DNA from: Sphingobium wenxiniae
GTDB taxonomy: Bacteria > Pseudomonadota > Alphaproteobacteria > Sphingomonadales > Sphingomonadaceae
DNA: 64,000 bases
Direction: 5' to 3'
Assembly: GCF_007830065.1 (NCBI RefSeq)
Contig: NZ_VLKK01000008.1
Coordinates: 62,001-126,000 of the forward strand
A program made the position numbers and the translations under genes. This document shows positions 26,181 through 34,989 of the stretch, in pieces (position 1 is the first letter of the stretch; each line of letters begins with the position of its first letter). Below the pieces are notes generated by a model. That model had not been told where the DNA came from and searched no databases. It saw only the letters and a list, made by a program, of their open reading frames with translations.

Positions 26181-26704
26181 TTATGAGTCTCCGGCGTCGG
26201 CGGCCTGCGGCTTGGGGCCGGGCCGCCACGCGATAGTGAAGGGACGGCAGGGCGCGCGCCGACAAGGGCGCGGGTTGCTGCATCGTCCGGTTTTGAAGGA
26301 AATCATGTGCGTCTGCTGCATCGGCATGGCCGGGCACTATGCCGGACCGGAGGACCATCCACGCCGCATCGCCCGTGGCCGGGTTCAGCGGGGAATGGAA
26401 AACATGCCTCATGCAGCGTCAACCTGTTCGACCATCGGTTCGCGCGGCAAAGCGCGCCGATGGATACAAAAAATTTCCCAAAAAGGTTGGCCCGATATGG
26501 CGTCCCTTTCAGGAAAGCGAATGGGTAGCAGCCAATGTGCGATGGGGCAACGGCTGCCGGAAATATTCTGACCTTCCGGGATTCCCGGCAACCGCCACTG
26601 GCATTATTATGCTGAAAGCTTCGTTAACCGTCCTATTTTACAGCGCGGCAAGGCGCGATGCTTAATGCCCGATTCAGCGTGGGGACGCTGGACGGGTTTA
26701 CGTC
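26181..26704. other. Divergent non-coding region between rne and the amidase gene
   Basis: About 520 bases with no convincing gene. The left part is probably the rne leader, in which RNase E usually controls its own mRNA. A strong hairpin lies at 26432-26463 (arms CCATCGG/CCGATGG with inner GCGCG pairing). The AT-rich stretch near 26600-26645 probably contains the amidase promoter. ORFs here have no family match. Confidence 0.55.
26432..26463. other. Stem-loop in the rne upstream region
   Basis: Outer arms CCATCGG (26432-26438) and CCGATGG (26457-26463) are perfect, and inner GCGCG/CGCGC bases extend the stem around a short loop. It could be part of the rne leader structure that RNase E recognises, or an unrelated element. 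No T-run follows on either strand. Confidence 0.4.
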
Positions 26705-27985
26705 ATGATATTTGGCTGGACGGCCAACGGCACTGCGTTGCACAAGCGGCGCATGTTGCACAGCCTTGCCCTGGCAAGCATATTCGCCGCAACGCCCGGT
26801 CATGCGGGCGACATCGCCGCCGTCGATGTGCGGGGCGACCGCGTGGTCGTGCGCTTCGACGGCAGCGTGGAGGGCGCGTCGGCCTTCCTGTTGGACGGGC
26901 CGCGCCGCCTTGCGCTCGATATCAACGGGGCGCAGGCCGCGCGCCCGCTGGACTGGGCGGGCGATCACGCCGCCATTTCCGCCGTGCGCCAGGGACAGCT
27001 TAGCGAAGGCACGGCGCGCGTGGTGCTGGACCTCGCGACGCCCGCAACGCTCGGCGATGCGCGGATCGCGCCGGACGGCAAGTCGCTCAGCTTCTCGCTC
27101 CAGGGCATTTCGGACAGCGCCTTCCGCACGGCGCTGGGCCGGGGGCGCACGCAGTTCGACGCGCCCGCCCATATGAGCGCGCGGCCCCGCCAGCGCATCC
27201 ACAGCATCACCGTGCCGATTCCGGCGGCGGCGAAGGGCGTGGCGCTGCCGCCGATCGAAGGCTCGCGCGACGGTTCCCGTCCGCTGGTGGTGATCGACGC
27301 CGGCCATGGCGGCCATGATCCGGGCGCGATCAATCCGCAGAACGGCAAGCGCGAGAAGGACGTGACGCTCGCCATTGCGCGCGCGATCCGCGACGAACTG
27401 GTGAAGGCGGGCCGCGTCCGGGTGGCGCTGACCCGCGACGACGACCGCTTCCTCGTCTTGCAGGAGCGCTATGGCATCGCGCGCAAGCTGAACGCCGACC
27501 TCTTCATTTCCGTCCATGCCGATTCGGCGGAGAACGACACGGCGCGCGGCGCGACCGTCTACACCCTGTCCGAAACCGCATCCGACCGCGAAGCCGCGCG
27601 TCTGGCGGCGCGAGAGAACAAGGCGGACATCATCAACGGCGTCAATCTGGGCGGGCAAAGCAGCGACGTGTCCTCCATCCTCATCGACCTCACCCAGCGC
27701 GAATCCATGAACATTTCTTCCGGTTTCGCGCGCCTGTTGCAGCGGGAGGCGTCGCCCGATGTGCCCTTCCGCAGCGCCTATCACCGCTTTGCCTCGCTGA
27801 TGGTGCTGAAGGCGCCCGACACGCCGTCGGTGCTGTTCGAAACCGGCTATATCAGCAATCTGGAGGATGCCGCATTCCTGTCATCGAAGGACGGGCAAAG
27901 CCGCATCGCCAGGGGGGTCGCGCGCGCCATCGAAGTGCATTTCGCCCGCAAGCTCGCCCTGCGCGGCGGCGGGCCGGGGGGATAG
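26705..27985 (+). CDS. N-acetylmuramoyl-L-alanine amidase (AmiC-like)
   Basis: A 426-residue exported amidase that cleaves the bond between MurNAc and the stem peptide, needed for daughter-cell separation. The signal peptide is near residues 15-34, an AMIN domain follows (about residues 36-135), then an Amidase_3 catalytic domain (about 190-415). Zinc ligands and catalytic residues are seen as His201 (IDAGHGGHDPG), Glu218 (KREKDV), His271 (SVHADS) and Glu379 (LFETGYI). The class A PBP gene follows 67 bases later, so the two wall enzymes may share a transcript. Confidence 0.94.
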   Translation: MIFGWTANGTALHKRRMLHSLALASIFAATPGHAGDIAAVDVRGDRVVVRFDGSVEGASAFLLDGPRRLALDINGAQAARPLDWAGDHAAISAVRQGQLSEGTARVVLDLATPATLGDARIAPDGKSLSFSLQGISDSAFRTALGRGRTQFDAPAHMSARPRQRIHSITVPIPAAAKGVALPPIEGSRDGSRPLVVIDAGHGGHDPGAINPQNGKREKDVTLAIARAIRDELVKAGRVRVALTRDDDRFLVLQERYGIARKLNADLFISVHADSAENDTARGATVYTLSETASDREAARLAARENKADIINGVNLGGQSSDVSSILIDLTQRESMNISSGFARLLQREASPDVPFRSAYHRFASLMVLKAPDTPSVLFETGYISNLEDAAFLSSKDGQSRIARGVARAIEVHFARKLALRGGGPGG

Positions 27986-28052
27986 GTCCTGCGCGAAATC
28001 CGCCGATCGGTGCTGGCATTGGCCGCATTTTGACCGTAGAGCCTGCTCCATC

Positions 28053-30593
28053 ATGGAAGAGGCTCGCCCCGAAACCGCCGCATCACCGTCCGTCGCCTAT
28101 CGCCTGCGCCGTGAGGCCGGGGGCATCATGGACCGGCTTCGCCCGCTCTGGGGACGCCGCCTGTTCCGCTGGGCCGCGATCCTGCTGGGCGGCTTGCTGC
28201 TGGCCTGGCTCCTCTTCTGGCTGATCTTCGCGCGGGGCCTGCCCGACGCCGCGACGCTGCTGGAATATGAGCCGCCGCTGCCGACCATCGTGCGCGACAT
28301 CAACGGCCAGCCTGTGCACAGCTATGCCCGCGAGCGGCGCGTGCAGCTCCAATATAGCGACTATCCCCCGCTCCTCATCCGCGCCTATCTGGCGGCGGAG
28401 GACAAAACCTTTTTCGAGCATCATGGCGTCGACATTCCCGGCTTTGCCGGCGCGGTGTTCGACTATGCCAGCAAGATCGGGTCGGGCCAGCGTGCCCGCG
28501 GCGGTTCCACCATCACGCAGCAGGTGGCGAAGAATCTTCTCATCGGCGACGAATATTCGCCCACGCGCAAGGTGAAGGAGATGATCCTCGCCTATCGCAT
28601 GGAGGGCGTGCTGTCGAAGCAGCAGATCCTTGAACTCTACCTCAACCAGATATTCCTCGGTCGCAACGCCTATGGCGTGCAGGCGGCGTCCCGCGCCTAT
28701 TTCGACAAGGATGTGGCCGACCTCACCTTGCCGGAAATGGCCTATCTCGCCATCCTGCCCAAGGGACCGGCCAATTATCGCCCGGAAAGCCCGACCGGCC
28801 ATGAGCGCGCGCTGGAACGACGCAACTGGGCCTTGGGCGCGATGCAGGCGAATGGCTGGATCACGGCGGCGCAGCGGGATGCTGCCCGTGCCGCGCCGCT
28901 TGGCACCGTCGCATCGCGCGGATCGAGCTTCGAGGATCGGCCGGGCGGCTATTATATGGAGGAAATCCGCCGCCGCCTGATCCAGCAATTCGGCGAAAAG
29001 GCGAAGGACGGTCCCAACAGCGTCTATGCGGGCGGTCTCTGGGTCCGCAGCCCCTATGACCCCGTGGTCCAGCAAAGCACGGCCACGGCGCTCCGCAACG
29101 GCCTGCTCCGCTTCGACGTGGGGCGCGGCTGGTCCGGCCCGGTGGGGGAGATCAAGGTCGACAACGGCTGGGAACGGGAACTGGCCGCCAGCTATGTCGG
29201 CGTCGATTATGAAGGCTGGCGCGTCGCCGCCGTCATCAGCCGCACATCGTCCAGCGCGCAGATCGGCTTTGCCGACGGCTCCACCGGCACGCTGCCCGCA
29301 GGATCGGCGCAGTTGCCCTATCGCAAGACGGGCGGCCCCGCCTTTTCCGCGATGAAGCCCGGCGACCTGATCGTGGTCGCGCGCAACGGGTCCGACTGGG
29401 CGCTCCGCAACATTCCCGAAGTGTCGGGCGGCATGGTGGTGGAGGAAACCCATTCGGGCCGTATCCGCGCCATGCAGGGCGGCTTCGATTCCCGCCTGTC
29501 CTCCTATAACCGCGCGACGCAGGCGATGCGCCAGCCGGGATCGACCATCAAGCCCTTCGTTTATGCATCCGCACTCGACAACGGCATGACGCCCGCATCG
29601 ATCATTGTCGATGGACCCTTGTGCGTCTATCAGGGCGCGGGCCTCGGCCAGAAATGCTTCCGCAACTTCTCGGGCGGCAGCGCCGGGCCGCAGACGATGC
29701 GCTGGGGCGTCGAGCAATCGCGCAACCTGATGACCGTGCGCGCCGCCAGCCAGACCGGCATGGACCGCGTCGTCCGCACGATCAAGACGATGGGCATCGG
29801 CGATTACCAGCCCTATCTCTCCTTCGCGCTGGGCGCGGGCGAAACCACCGTCGAGCGGATGGTGAACGCCTATGCCATGCTGGCCAATCACGGGCGGCAA
29901 CTGACGCCAAAGGTCATGGACTATGTGCAGGACCGGCGCGGCAAGGTGATCTGGCCGGAACGCTGGCGGCCCTGCGACGGCTGCAACCTGCCCAATTGGG
30001 ACGGCAAGTCCATGCCCCGCTTCGGCTTTGAGGGGAAGCAGGTCATGAACCCCATGACCGCCTATCAGGTCGTCCACATCGCTGAGGGCGTGATCCAGCG
30101 CGGCACGGCCACGGTCCTGCGCGACCTCAATCGACCGCTGTTCGGCAAGACCGGCACGACCAACGGCCCCACCAACGTCTGGTTCGTCGGTGGATCGCCC
30201 GATCTCGTCGCGGGCGTTTATCTCGGCTACGACCAGCCGCGCAGCCTGGGCGGCTGGGCGCAGGGCGGCCGTATCGCCGCGCCGATCTGGAAAGCGGCGA
30301 TGGCGCCGGTGCTGGAGAATATGCCCAAGACGCCCTTCATCGCCCCGGCGGGCGTCCGCATGGTCACGATCGACCGCCGGTCGGGCAAGCGCGTCTATGG
30401 CGCATGGCCGACCGACGATCCCAAGGCATCGGTGATCTGGGAAGCCTTCAAGCCCGAATCCGAACCGCGCCGCTCCATCCGCAAGGAGGAAGTAGAGGCG
30501 CAGGACAAGGCCGCCGCAGCGGGAGCGGCCTCTGGCGCCCGGCGTCAGCGCACCGACGCGGACTTCCTCCAGGATCAGGGCGGCATATATTGA
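28053..30593 (+). CDS. mrcA: Class A penicillin-binding protein (PBP1A family)
   Basis: An 846-residue bifunctional peptidoglycan synthase. A cytoplasmic N terminus and one membrane helix (about residues 40-62) are followed by a GT51 glycosyltransferase with Glu116 in AAEDKTFFEHHG and RGGSTITQQ. An OB-like insert precedes the transpeptidase, which has S497xxK (GSTIKPF), SRN and KTGTT (Lys699). ATG at 28053 (MEEARPET) is chosen; the open frame back to 27867 overlaps the amidase gene and is a shadow. It extends glycan strands and crosslinks them on the outer face of the inner membrane. Confidence 0.95.
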   Translation: MEEARPETAASPSVAYRLRREAGGIMDRLRPLWGRRLFRWAAILLGGLLLAWLLFWLIFARGLPDAATLLEYEPPLPTIVRDINGQPVHSYARERRVQLQYSDYPPLLIRAYLAAEDKTFFEHHGVDIPGFAGAVFDYASKIGSGQRARGGSTITQQVAKNLLIGDEYSPTRKVKEMILAYRMEGVLSKQQILELYLNQIFLGRNAYGVQAASRAYFDKDVADLTLPEMAYLAILPKGPANYRPESPTGHERALERRNWALGAMQANGWITAAQRDAARAAPLGTVASRGSSFEDRPGGYYMEEIRRRLIQQFGEKAKDGPNSVYAGGLWVRSPYDPVVQQSTATALRNGLLRFDVGRGWSGPVGEIKVDNGWERELAASYVGVDYEGWRVAAVISRTSSSAQIGFADGSTGTLPAGSAQLPYRKTGGPAFSAMKPGDLIVVARNGSDWALRNIPEVSGGMVVEETHSGRIRAMQGGFDSRLSSYNRATQAMRQPGSTIKPFVYASALDNGMTPASIIVDGPLCVYQGAGLGQKCFRNFSGGSAGPQTMRWGVEQSRNLMTVRAASQTGMDRVVRTIKTMGIGDYQPYLSFALGAGETTVERMVNAYAMLANHGRQLTPKVMDYVQDRRGKVIWPERWRPCDGCNLPNWDGKSMPRFGFEGKQVMNPMTAYQVVHIAEGVIQRGTATVLRDLNRPLFGKTGTTNGPTNVWFVGGSPDLVAGVYLGYDQPRSLGGWAQGGRIAAPIWKAAMAPVLENMPKTPFIAPAGVRMVTIDRRSGKRVYGAWPTDDPKASVIWEAFKPESEPRRSIRKEEVEAQDKAAAAGAASGARRQRTDADFLQDQGGIY

Positions 30594-30660
30594 TATGCGG
30601 CTGGTTCGCGCTCTTTTCGGGTGCTAGGGGCCGCCGCAAGGGAACTTTGGAGAACAGACC

Positions 30661-31788
30661 ATGCGCGCCGAAGCGCAGCAATATATCGACCGTATCGACG
30701 CCGCGCTGGACCTGCTGCGCCGTTTCCTCGACTGGGACCGCGCGCTGCGGCGGCTGGATGAGCTGAACGCCCGCGTCGAAGACCCGACGTTGTGGGACAA
30801 TCAGAAGATGGCGCAGGAAGTGATGCGCGAGCGCACCCGCCTCGACGCCGCCATCGGCGCGACCCGCGCCATCGAGCAGGACAAGACCGACACCGCCGAA
30901 CTCATCGAAATGGCCGAGGCCGAGGGTGATGAGGATATGGTCAGCGAAGCCATAGCTTCCCTGAAAACGCTCGCCGACCGCGCGGACGAGGACAAGATCA
31001 AGGCGTTGCTGGCGGGCGAAGCAGACGCCAGCGACACCTATCTGGAAATCCATGCGGGCGCGGGCGGCACCGAAAGCCAGGATTGGGCGGAGATGCTCAG
31101 CCGCATGTATCGCCGCTGGGCGGAACGGCGCGGCTACAAGGTGGAACTGGTCGATTATCAGGCGGGCGATCAGGCGGGGATCAAGTCCGCGACCTTCCTC
31201 ATCAAGGGCGAAAACGCCTATGGCTATGCCAAGACCGAGAGCGGCGTGCATCGGCTGGTCCGCATCAGCCCCTATGACAGCTCGGCGCGGCGGCACACCA
31301 GTTTCTCGTCCGTCTGGGTCTATCCGGTGATCGACGACGACATCGACATCGAGGTCAAGGAAAGCGACCTCAAGATCGACACCTACCGCGCATCGGGCGC
31401 GGGCGGGCAGCACGTCAACACGACCGACTCCGCCGTCCGCATCACCCACGTCCCATCCGGCATCATCGTCGCTTCGCAGAACGACCGATCCCAGCACAAG
31501 AACCGCGCCACCGCGATGAACATGCTGAAGGCGCGGCTTTACGAGGCCGAACTGCGCCGCCGCGAGGAAGCCGCATCGACCGATTATCAGGCGAAGACGG
31601 AGATCGGATGGGGCCACCAGATCCGCTCCTATGTCCTCCAGCCCTATCAGCTGGTGAAGGATCTTCGCACCGGCGTCACCTCGACCGCGCCCGACGATGT
31701 GCTGGATGGCGCGCTCGATCCCTTCATGGCCGCCGCCCTGTCGCAGAAGGTGACGGGCGAGAAGGTCGATGTGGAGGATGTCGACTGA
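30661..31788 (+). CDS. prfB: Peptide chain release factor 2
   Basis: A 375-residue RF2 that ends translation at UGA and UAA. The peptidyl-hydrolysis motif GGQ is at residues 248-250 (GAGGQHVN). The codon-recognition tripeptide is SPY (203-205), where E. coli has SPF; an aromatic residue is kept. The gene is one uninterrupted frame without the programmed UGA frameshift known in many bacteria, as expected in alphaproteobacteria. The stop overlaps the start of the next gene by one base (TGATG). Confidence 0.97.
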   Translation: MRAEAQQYIDRIDAALDLLRRFLDWDRALRRLDELNARVEDPTLWDNQKMAQEVMRERTRLDAAIGATRAIEQDKTDTAELIEMAEAEGDEDMVSEAIASLKTLADRADEDKIKALLAGEADASDTYLEIHAGAGGTESQDWAEMLSRMYRRWAERRGYKVELVDYQAGDQAGIKSATFLIKGENAYGYAKTESGVHRLVRISPYDSSARRHTSFSSVWVYPVIDDDIDIEVKESDLKIDTYRASGAGGQHVNTTDSAVRITHVPSGIIVASQNDRSQHKNRATAMNMLKARLYEAELRRREEAASTDYQAKTEIGWGHQIRSYVLQPYQLVKDLRTGVTSTAPDDVLDGALDPFMAAALSQKVTGEKVDVEDVD

Positions 31789-32513
31789 TGAAGCGGGCGG
31801 CGCTTGGAGGGGCATTGCTGTTCCTGCTGGCCGCCTGCGACATGCTTTCGCCGGGCAAGGATGATCGATCCCCCGCCGCCCGGCCGTTCCCGCGCGCCGA
31901 CCGGCCGGTCGCTCCCATCGTGTCGACCCGCTGGTCCAGCGAGGAAGCCCGCGACCGGGTGCGCGAGGCCGATGACATCATGAACCGCGCGGGGATCGAG
32001 CCGGGCATGACCATTGCCGATATCGGCGCGGGCGAGGGCTATTACACCGTCCGCCTCGCCAAGCGGGTCGGCGCCAGGGGCCGGGTGCTGGCCGAAGACA
32101 TCATGCCCGAAGTGATCGAGGCGCTGTCCCGCCGCATCACGCGGGAGGACTGGAGGAATGTCAGCGTGAAGCTGGGCGCGCCGGAAGACCCGCGACTGCC
32201 TGAAAACAGTTTCGACCGCATCTTCATGATCCACATGTATCATGAGATCGCCGAGCCTTATGCGTTCCTCTGGCACATCAGCCCCGCGTTGAAACCCGAT
32301 GGCGAGATCATCGTGGTCGACGCCAACCGCCCGACCGAGCAGCACGGCACGCCGCCGCGCCTCCTCTCCTGCGAGTTCGCGGCCATGGGGTTCCGGCTGG
32401 AGGAATTGATCCCCAAGCCCACGGCGGGCGGCTATCTCGCCCGCTTCAAACGCATCGCCGCGCGGCCCGATCCAGCCAGCATCGTGCCCTGCACCTATCA
32501 GGTTCAGGGATGA
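31788..32513 (+). CDS. Lipoprotein-like class I SAM-methyltransferase-fold protein
   Basis: A 241-residue protein. It starts with a lipoprotein signal (ALLFLLAAC, Cys17) and Asp18 at position +2, which in E. coli retains lipoproteins in the inner membrane. The rest is a Rossmann methyltransferase fold with the SAM-loop motif ADIGAGEGYY, an acidic strand-2 end (AEDIMPEV) and motif IIVVDANRP. It lacks NPPY, so it is not PrmC. An exported SAM-dependent enzyme is surprising because SAM is cytoplasmic. It starts inside the prfB stop (TGATG), so it is coupled to release factor 2. Confidence 0.8.
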   Translation: MKRAALGGALLFLLAACDMLSPGKDDRSPAARPFPRADRPVAPIVSTRWSSEEARDRVREADDIMNRAGIEPGMTIADIGAGEGYYTVRLAKRVGARGRVLAEDIMPEVIEALSRRITREDWRNVSVKLGAPEDPRLPENSFDRIFMIHMYHEIAEPYAFLWHISPALKPDGEIIVVDANRPTEQHGTPPRLLSCEFAAMGFRLEELIPKPTAGGYLARFKRIAARPDPASIVPCTYQVQG

Positions 32514-32644
32514 AAGGGGTTTGCACGGAGTTGGACCGACAAGACAGTTTGCTGCCTTTTCCGCCATTCAACATCCGTCATCCCAGCGAGGAATGACTGC
32601 AATCCACCCTGATCCGCCTTTCGATCAACGGAGAAACGCTCGTG

Positions 32645-32800
32645 CTACTGTCGCCTTCGCCATTTCCTGAAAAGCGAAAAGCCGACAAATCCGCTCCCCA
32701 CCAGCGCCGCGATGGCGCCGCCGGCCGATGCGAGGGCCCATGCGCCCGCCGCAAGCAAACCCGTCAGGAAATCGACGATGATGAGGGTGAGATGGATCAT
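32645..32800 (-). CDS. Small membrane protein ORF (51 aa)
   Basis: A 51-codon frame from ATG at 32800 to TAG at 32645. It encodes MIHLTLIIVDFLTGLLAAGA, then a second hydrophobic Gly/Ala-rich helix, and a basic end (FRKWRRRQ), the usual pattern of a short two-helix membrane protein with cytoplasmic tail. It begins 20 bases after the stop of the XpaC-like gene and in the same frame as it. No clear Shine-Dalgarno is seen, so translation would depend on coupling. No family is recognised. Confidence 0.45.
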   Translation of the reverse strand: MIHLTLIIVDFLTGLLAAGAWALASAGGAIAALVGSGFVGFSLFRKWRRRQ

Positions 32801-32820
32801 CAGACAAGGAAAAGCGGGGA

Positions 32821-33531
32821 CTACTCCCCCAGTTCCTTTGCTTCCTGATATTTGAGTTCCAGAAAGCGGTTCTGCGTCGCCAGCTTGTCGAGATCGCCGC
32901 TCGCCAGTGTTTCGCTCATCCGCGCGATTTCGGCGTCGATGACGGACAGCCCCTCGATCAACTGTTTCTCCGGCACGCGGCCGTTTCGTTCCTCGCGCCG
33001 CAGCGATTCGGGAATGGACTGGTAGCCCGTCACCAGTTCAGGCAGATGATCGGCCAGCAGCTTGCGGACTTCCTGCGCCGCCGGTTCCTGCGGGTTCAGC
33101 CGTTCGAGTTGCGGTCCCAGTGCCTCCAGCTTCACCCCGATGCTGTCCATCAGCGTCACCGCGGGCGCGGGCAGCGCCTTGCGCTGGTTCTCCAGCCAGA
33201 TTTCGGTCTTGAGGGGGAGGGCGGTGAGTTCCGTCTCGGCCAGCGCCTCCGTCCGCACCCGCGTCTCGGTCGGCATCAGCGCGATCAGCAGCACGGCGGC
33301 GACCATGACGCCCAGCGCCACCATCACGCCGGTTGTGCCCAGAGGCGTCACGAAACCGGCAACCGTGCCCGCGACCAGCACGGCGACGATGGCCCAGAAG
33401 GCATATTTGACCTTCCGCATCAGCCCCGCATTGCGCCTCTGCCGCGCACGAGTGGAGAGGCTCTGCCCGCGCTCGCTATGGCGGCGCAGCACGGCCTCCG
33501 CATCGGCCAGCACGCGGTCGGAGCGGGTCAT
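32821..33531 (-). CDS. XpaC-like membrane protein (5-bromo-4-chloroindolyl phosphate hydrolysis family)
   Basis: A 236-residue protein. A basic N-terminal region is followed by two close membrane helices (about residues 41-60 and 68-86) and a long helical cytoplasmic domain ending KYQEAKELGE. XpaC-family genes are usually paired with TelA/toxic-anion-resistance genes, exactly as here (49 bases after TelA). The function is unknown; a phage-shock-like envelope role is often assumed. Confidence 0.8.
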   Translation of the reverse strand: MTRSDRVLADAEAVLRRHSERGQSLSTRARQRRNAGLMRKVKYAFWAIVAVLVAGTVAGFVTPLGTTGVMVALGVMVAAVLLIALMPTETRVRTEALAETELTALPLKTEIWLENQRKALPAPAVTLMDSIGVKLEALGPQLERLNPQEPAAQEVRKLLADHLPELVTGYQSIPESLRREERNGRVPEKQLIEGLSVIDAEIARMSETLASGDLDKLATQNRFLELKYQEAKELGE

Positions 33532-33580
33532 ATGTTCTCACCCTTCGCGCGAACCGAACGGGAAAGGGCGGCCTGCATCC

Positions 33581-34792
33581 TCACCCCTCGATCGCGCTCA
33601 GCAGCGGGTTCTCGCTCCGCGCTTCCTGCGCCGCCTGCGCCTGTCCTTCGGCCCGTGCGATATAGCCCTTCGACTTTTCGACCTCGTTCGACAGGGTGTT
33701 CACCGTCGTCTTCATATTCTCCAGCGCCTTGAGCTTGAAGGTGTCGATGCTGTCCATCGTATCGTAGATATTCTGGAAGGCGCGTTGCAGCGTTTCGATG
33801 GGAATGGTGCTGGACGCCGCCTGCTCATGGATCTGCGCGGTCTGGCTTTTGAGCAATTCGCCGGTCGAATCGATCATATTCGCGGTCGTCGTGTTGAGCG
33901 CCGTGATCTGCTCCAGCACAAGGCGCTGCCCGACCAGCGCCTGCGCTACCGTCACCGCCGTCCGCAGCGCCGCGACGGTTGTGGTGCTGGCGCGGTCCAC
34001 GCCCTTCACCAACTCGACATTGTTCTTCTTCACAAGGTCCAGCGCCAGATAGCCCTGCACCGTCACCGCCATCTGCGTGAGGAGATCCTGCGTGCGCTGG
34101 CGGATGTAGAAGAGCGCGCTTTCCCGCACCGCCTTCGCCTTGGCCGGATCGGTCGAATCCAGTTCCAGCGCCTTGGCTTCCAGCCGCGCGTCCAGGGTTT
34201 TGGAGATGTGGATCATCTGCTCTAGACGGCCCATGGCGGCCCACATATTCTGCCGCTCGACATCGATGGCGGCATTGTCCTTGATGAGCACGTCCTTGCC
34301 GCTGGCGAGGCTGCCCAGGATCGAATTGATATGGCTCTGCGCGCTTTTATAGCCGTCGAAATAGTCGCGCATCCGGTTGCCGAAGGGGATGATCCCGAAC
34401 AGCTTCTTGCGCGTCATCAAATTGCCGCGCTTGCCCGGATCGAGGTCTTCCACCGTGCGGCGCAGTTCGGCGAGGTCCGCGCCCACCTTATTGTCGCTGT
34501 CCATCGCCCGCACGGGCCGATCGAGGAAGCGGTTGCTGTGCCCGGCGGCTTCGGCGATTTCCTTGCGCCCCATATTGGTGAGCTGATCGACCCGCTTGCC
34601 GAATTCCGGCGAGGCGGCGTCCTGCGCCACCAGATCGTCGATGAAGGCATCCACCTTCTCGTCCAGCTTCGATTTCTGTCCCTCGTCCAGCGGCACCAGC
34701 CCTGCTGCCTTTTCGAGCGAGACGGGCGGCACCGGATCGGGCGGCGTCAGGTTCAGCGGTTCGGCAGTCGTGGCGGTCGCGGTCGTGGCCAT
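33581..34792 (-). CDS. TelA-family toxic anion resistance protein
   Basis: A 403-residue soluble, largely helical protein of the TelA family (tellurite and other toxic anions). Recognised segments are GIIPFGNRMRDYFDGYKSAQSHI, FYIRQRTQDLLTQ and the helical end STIPIETLQRAFQNIYDTMD. Start ATG at 34792 has AGGAG a few bases upstream; the frame continues further but the extension is not family-like. It heads an operon with the XpaC-like gene and the small membrane ORF, and is divergent from typA. The direct role in anion resistance is not shown by sequence. Confidence 0.86.
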   Translation of the reverse strand: MATTATATTAEPLNLTPPDPVPPVSLEKAAGLVPLDEGQKSKLDEKVDAFIDDLVAQDAASPEFGKRVDQLTNMGRKEIAEAAGHSNRFLDRPVRAMDSDNKVGADLAELRRTVEDLDPGKRGNLMTRKKLFGIIPFGNRMRDYFDGYKSAQSHINSILGSLASGKDVLIKDNAAIDVERQNMWAAMGRLEQMIHISKTLDARLEAKALELDSTDPAKAKAVRESALFYIRQRTQDLLTQMAVTVQGYLALDLVKKNNVELVKGVDRASTTTVAALRTAVTVAQALVGQRLVLEQITALNTTTANMIDSTGELLKSQTAQIHEQAASSTIPIETLQRAFQNIYDTMDSIDTFKLKALENMKTTVNTLSNEVEKSKGYIARAEGQAQAAQEARSENPLLSAIEG

Positions 34793-34989
34793 AGTATCTC
34801 CTGTCGGTGTCATATGGATATATAACACCGATGCTGCAAGGTCGACAGGAAAGCAGGATAGGGGCTTCCCTTCTCCACGACAACCGCGCGGCGTCTTGCC
34901 GCACCGCATCATTTCCTGTAAGGGCGCGCGCAAATCACTGGTCAGGCGCTGTGCCGGCCGGGCACCAGACCCCGAAGGCATCCGAACCC

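Noticed and set aside
26305..26571. Open frame starting MCVCCIGMAG with AAGGA upstream
   Set aside because: It has a ribosome-binding-like sequence and a Cys-rich start, but no family, irregular composition and it crosses the rne leader hairpin. Left unannotated until conservation is shown.
30661..31788. Programmed frameshift in prfB
   Set aside because: The gene is a single uninterrupted frame; no early in-frame UGA or slippery site was found.
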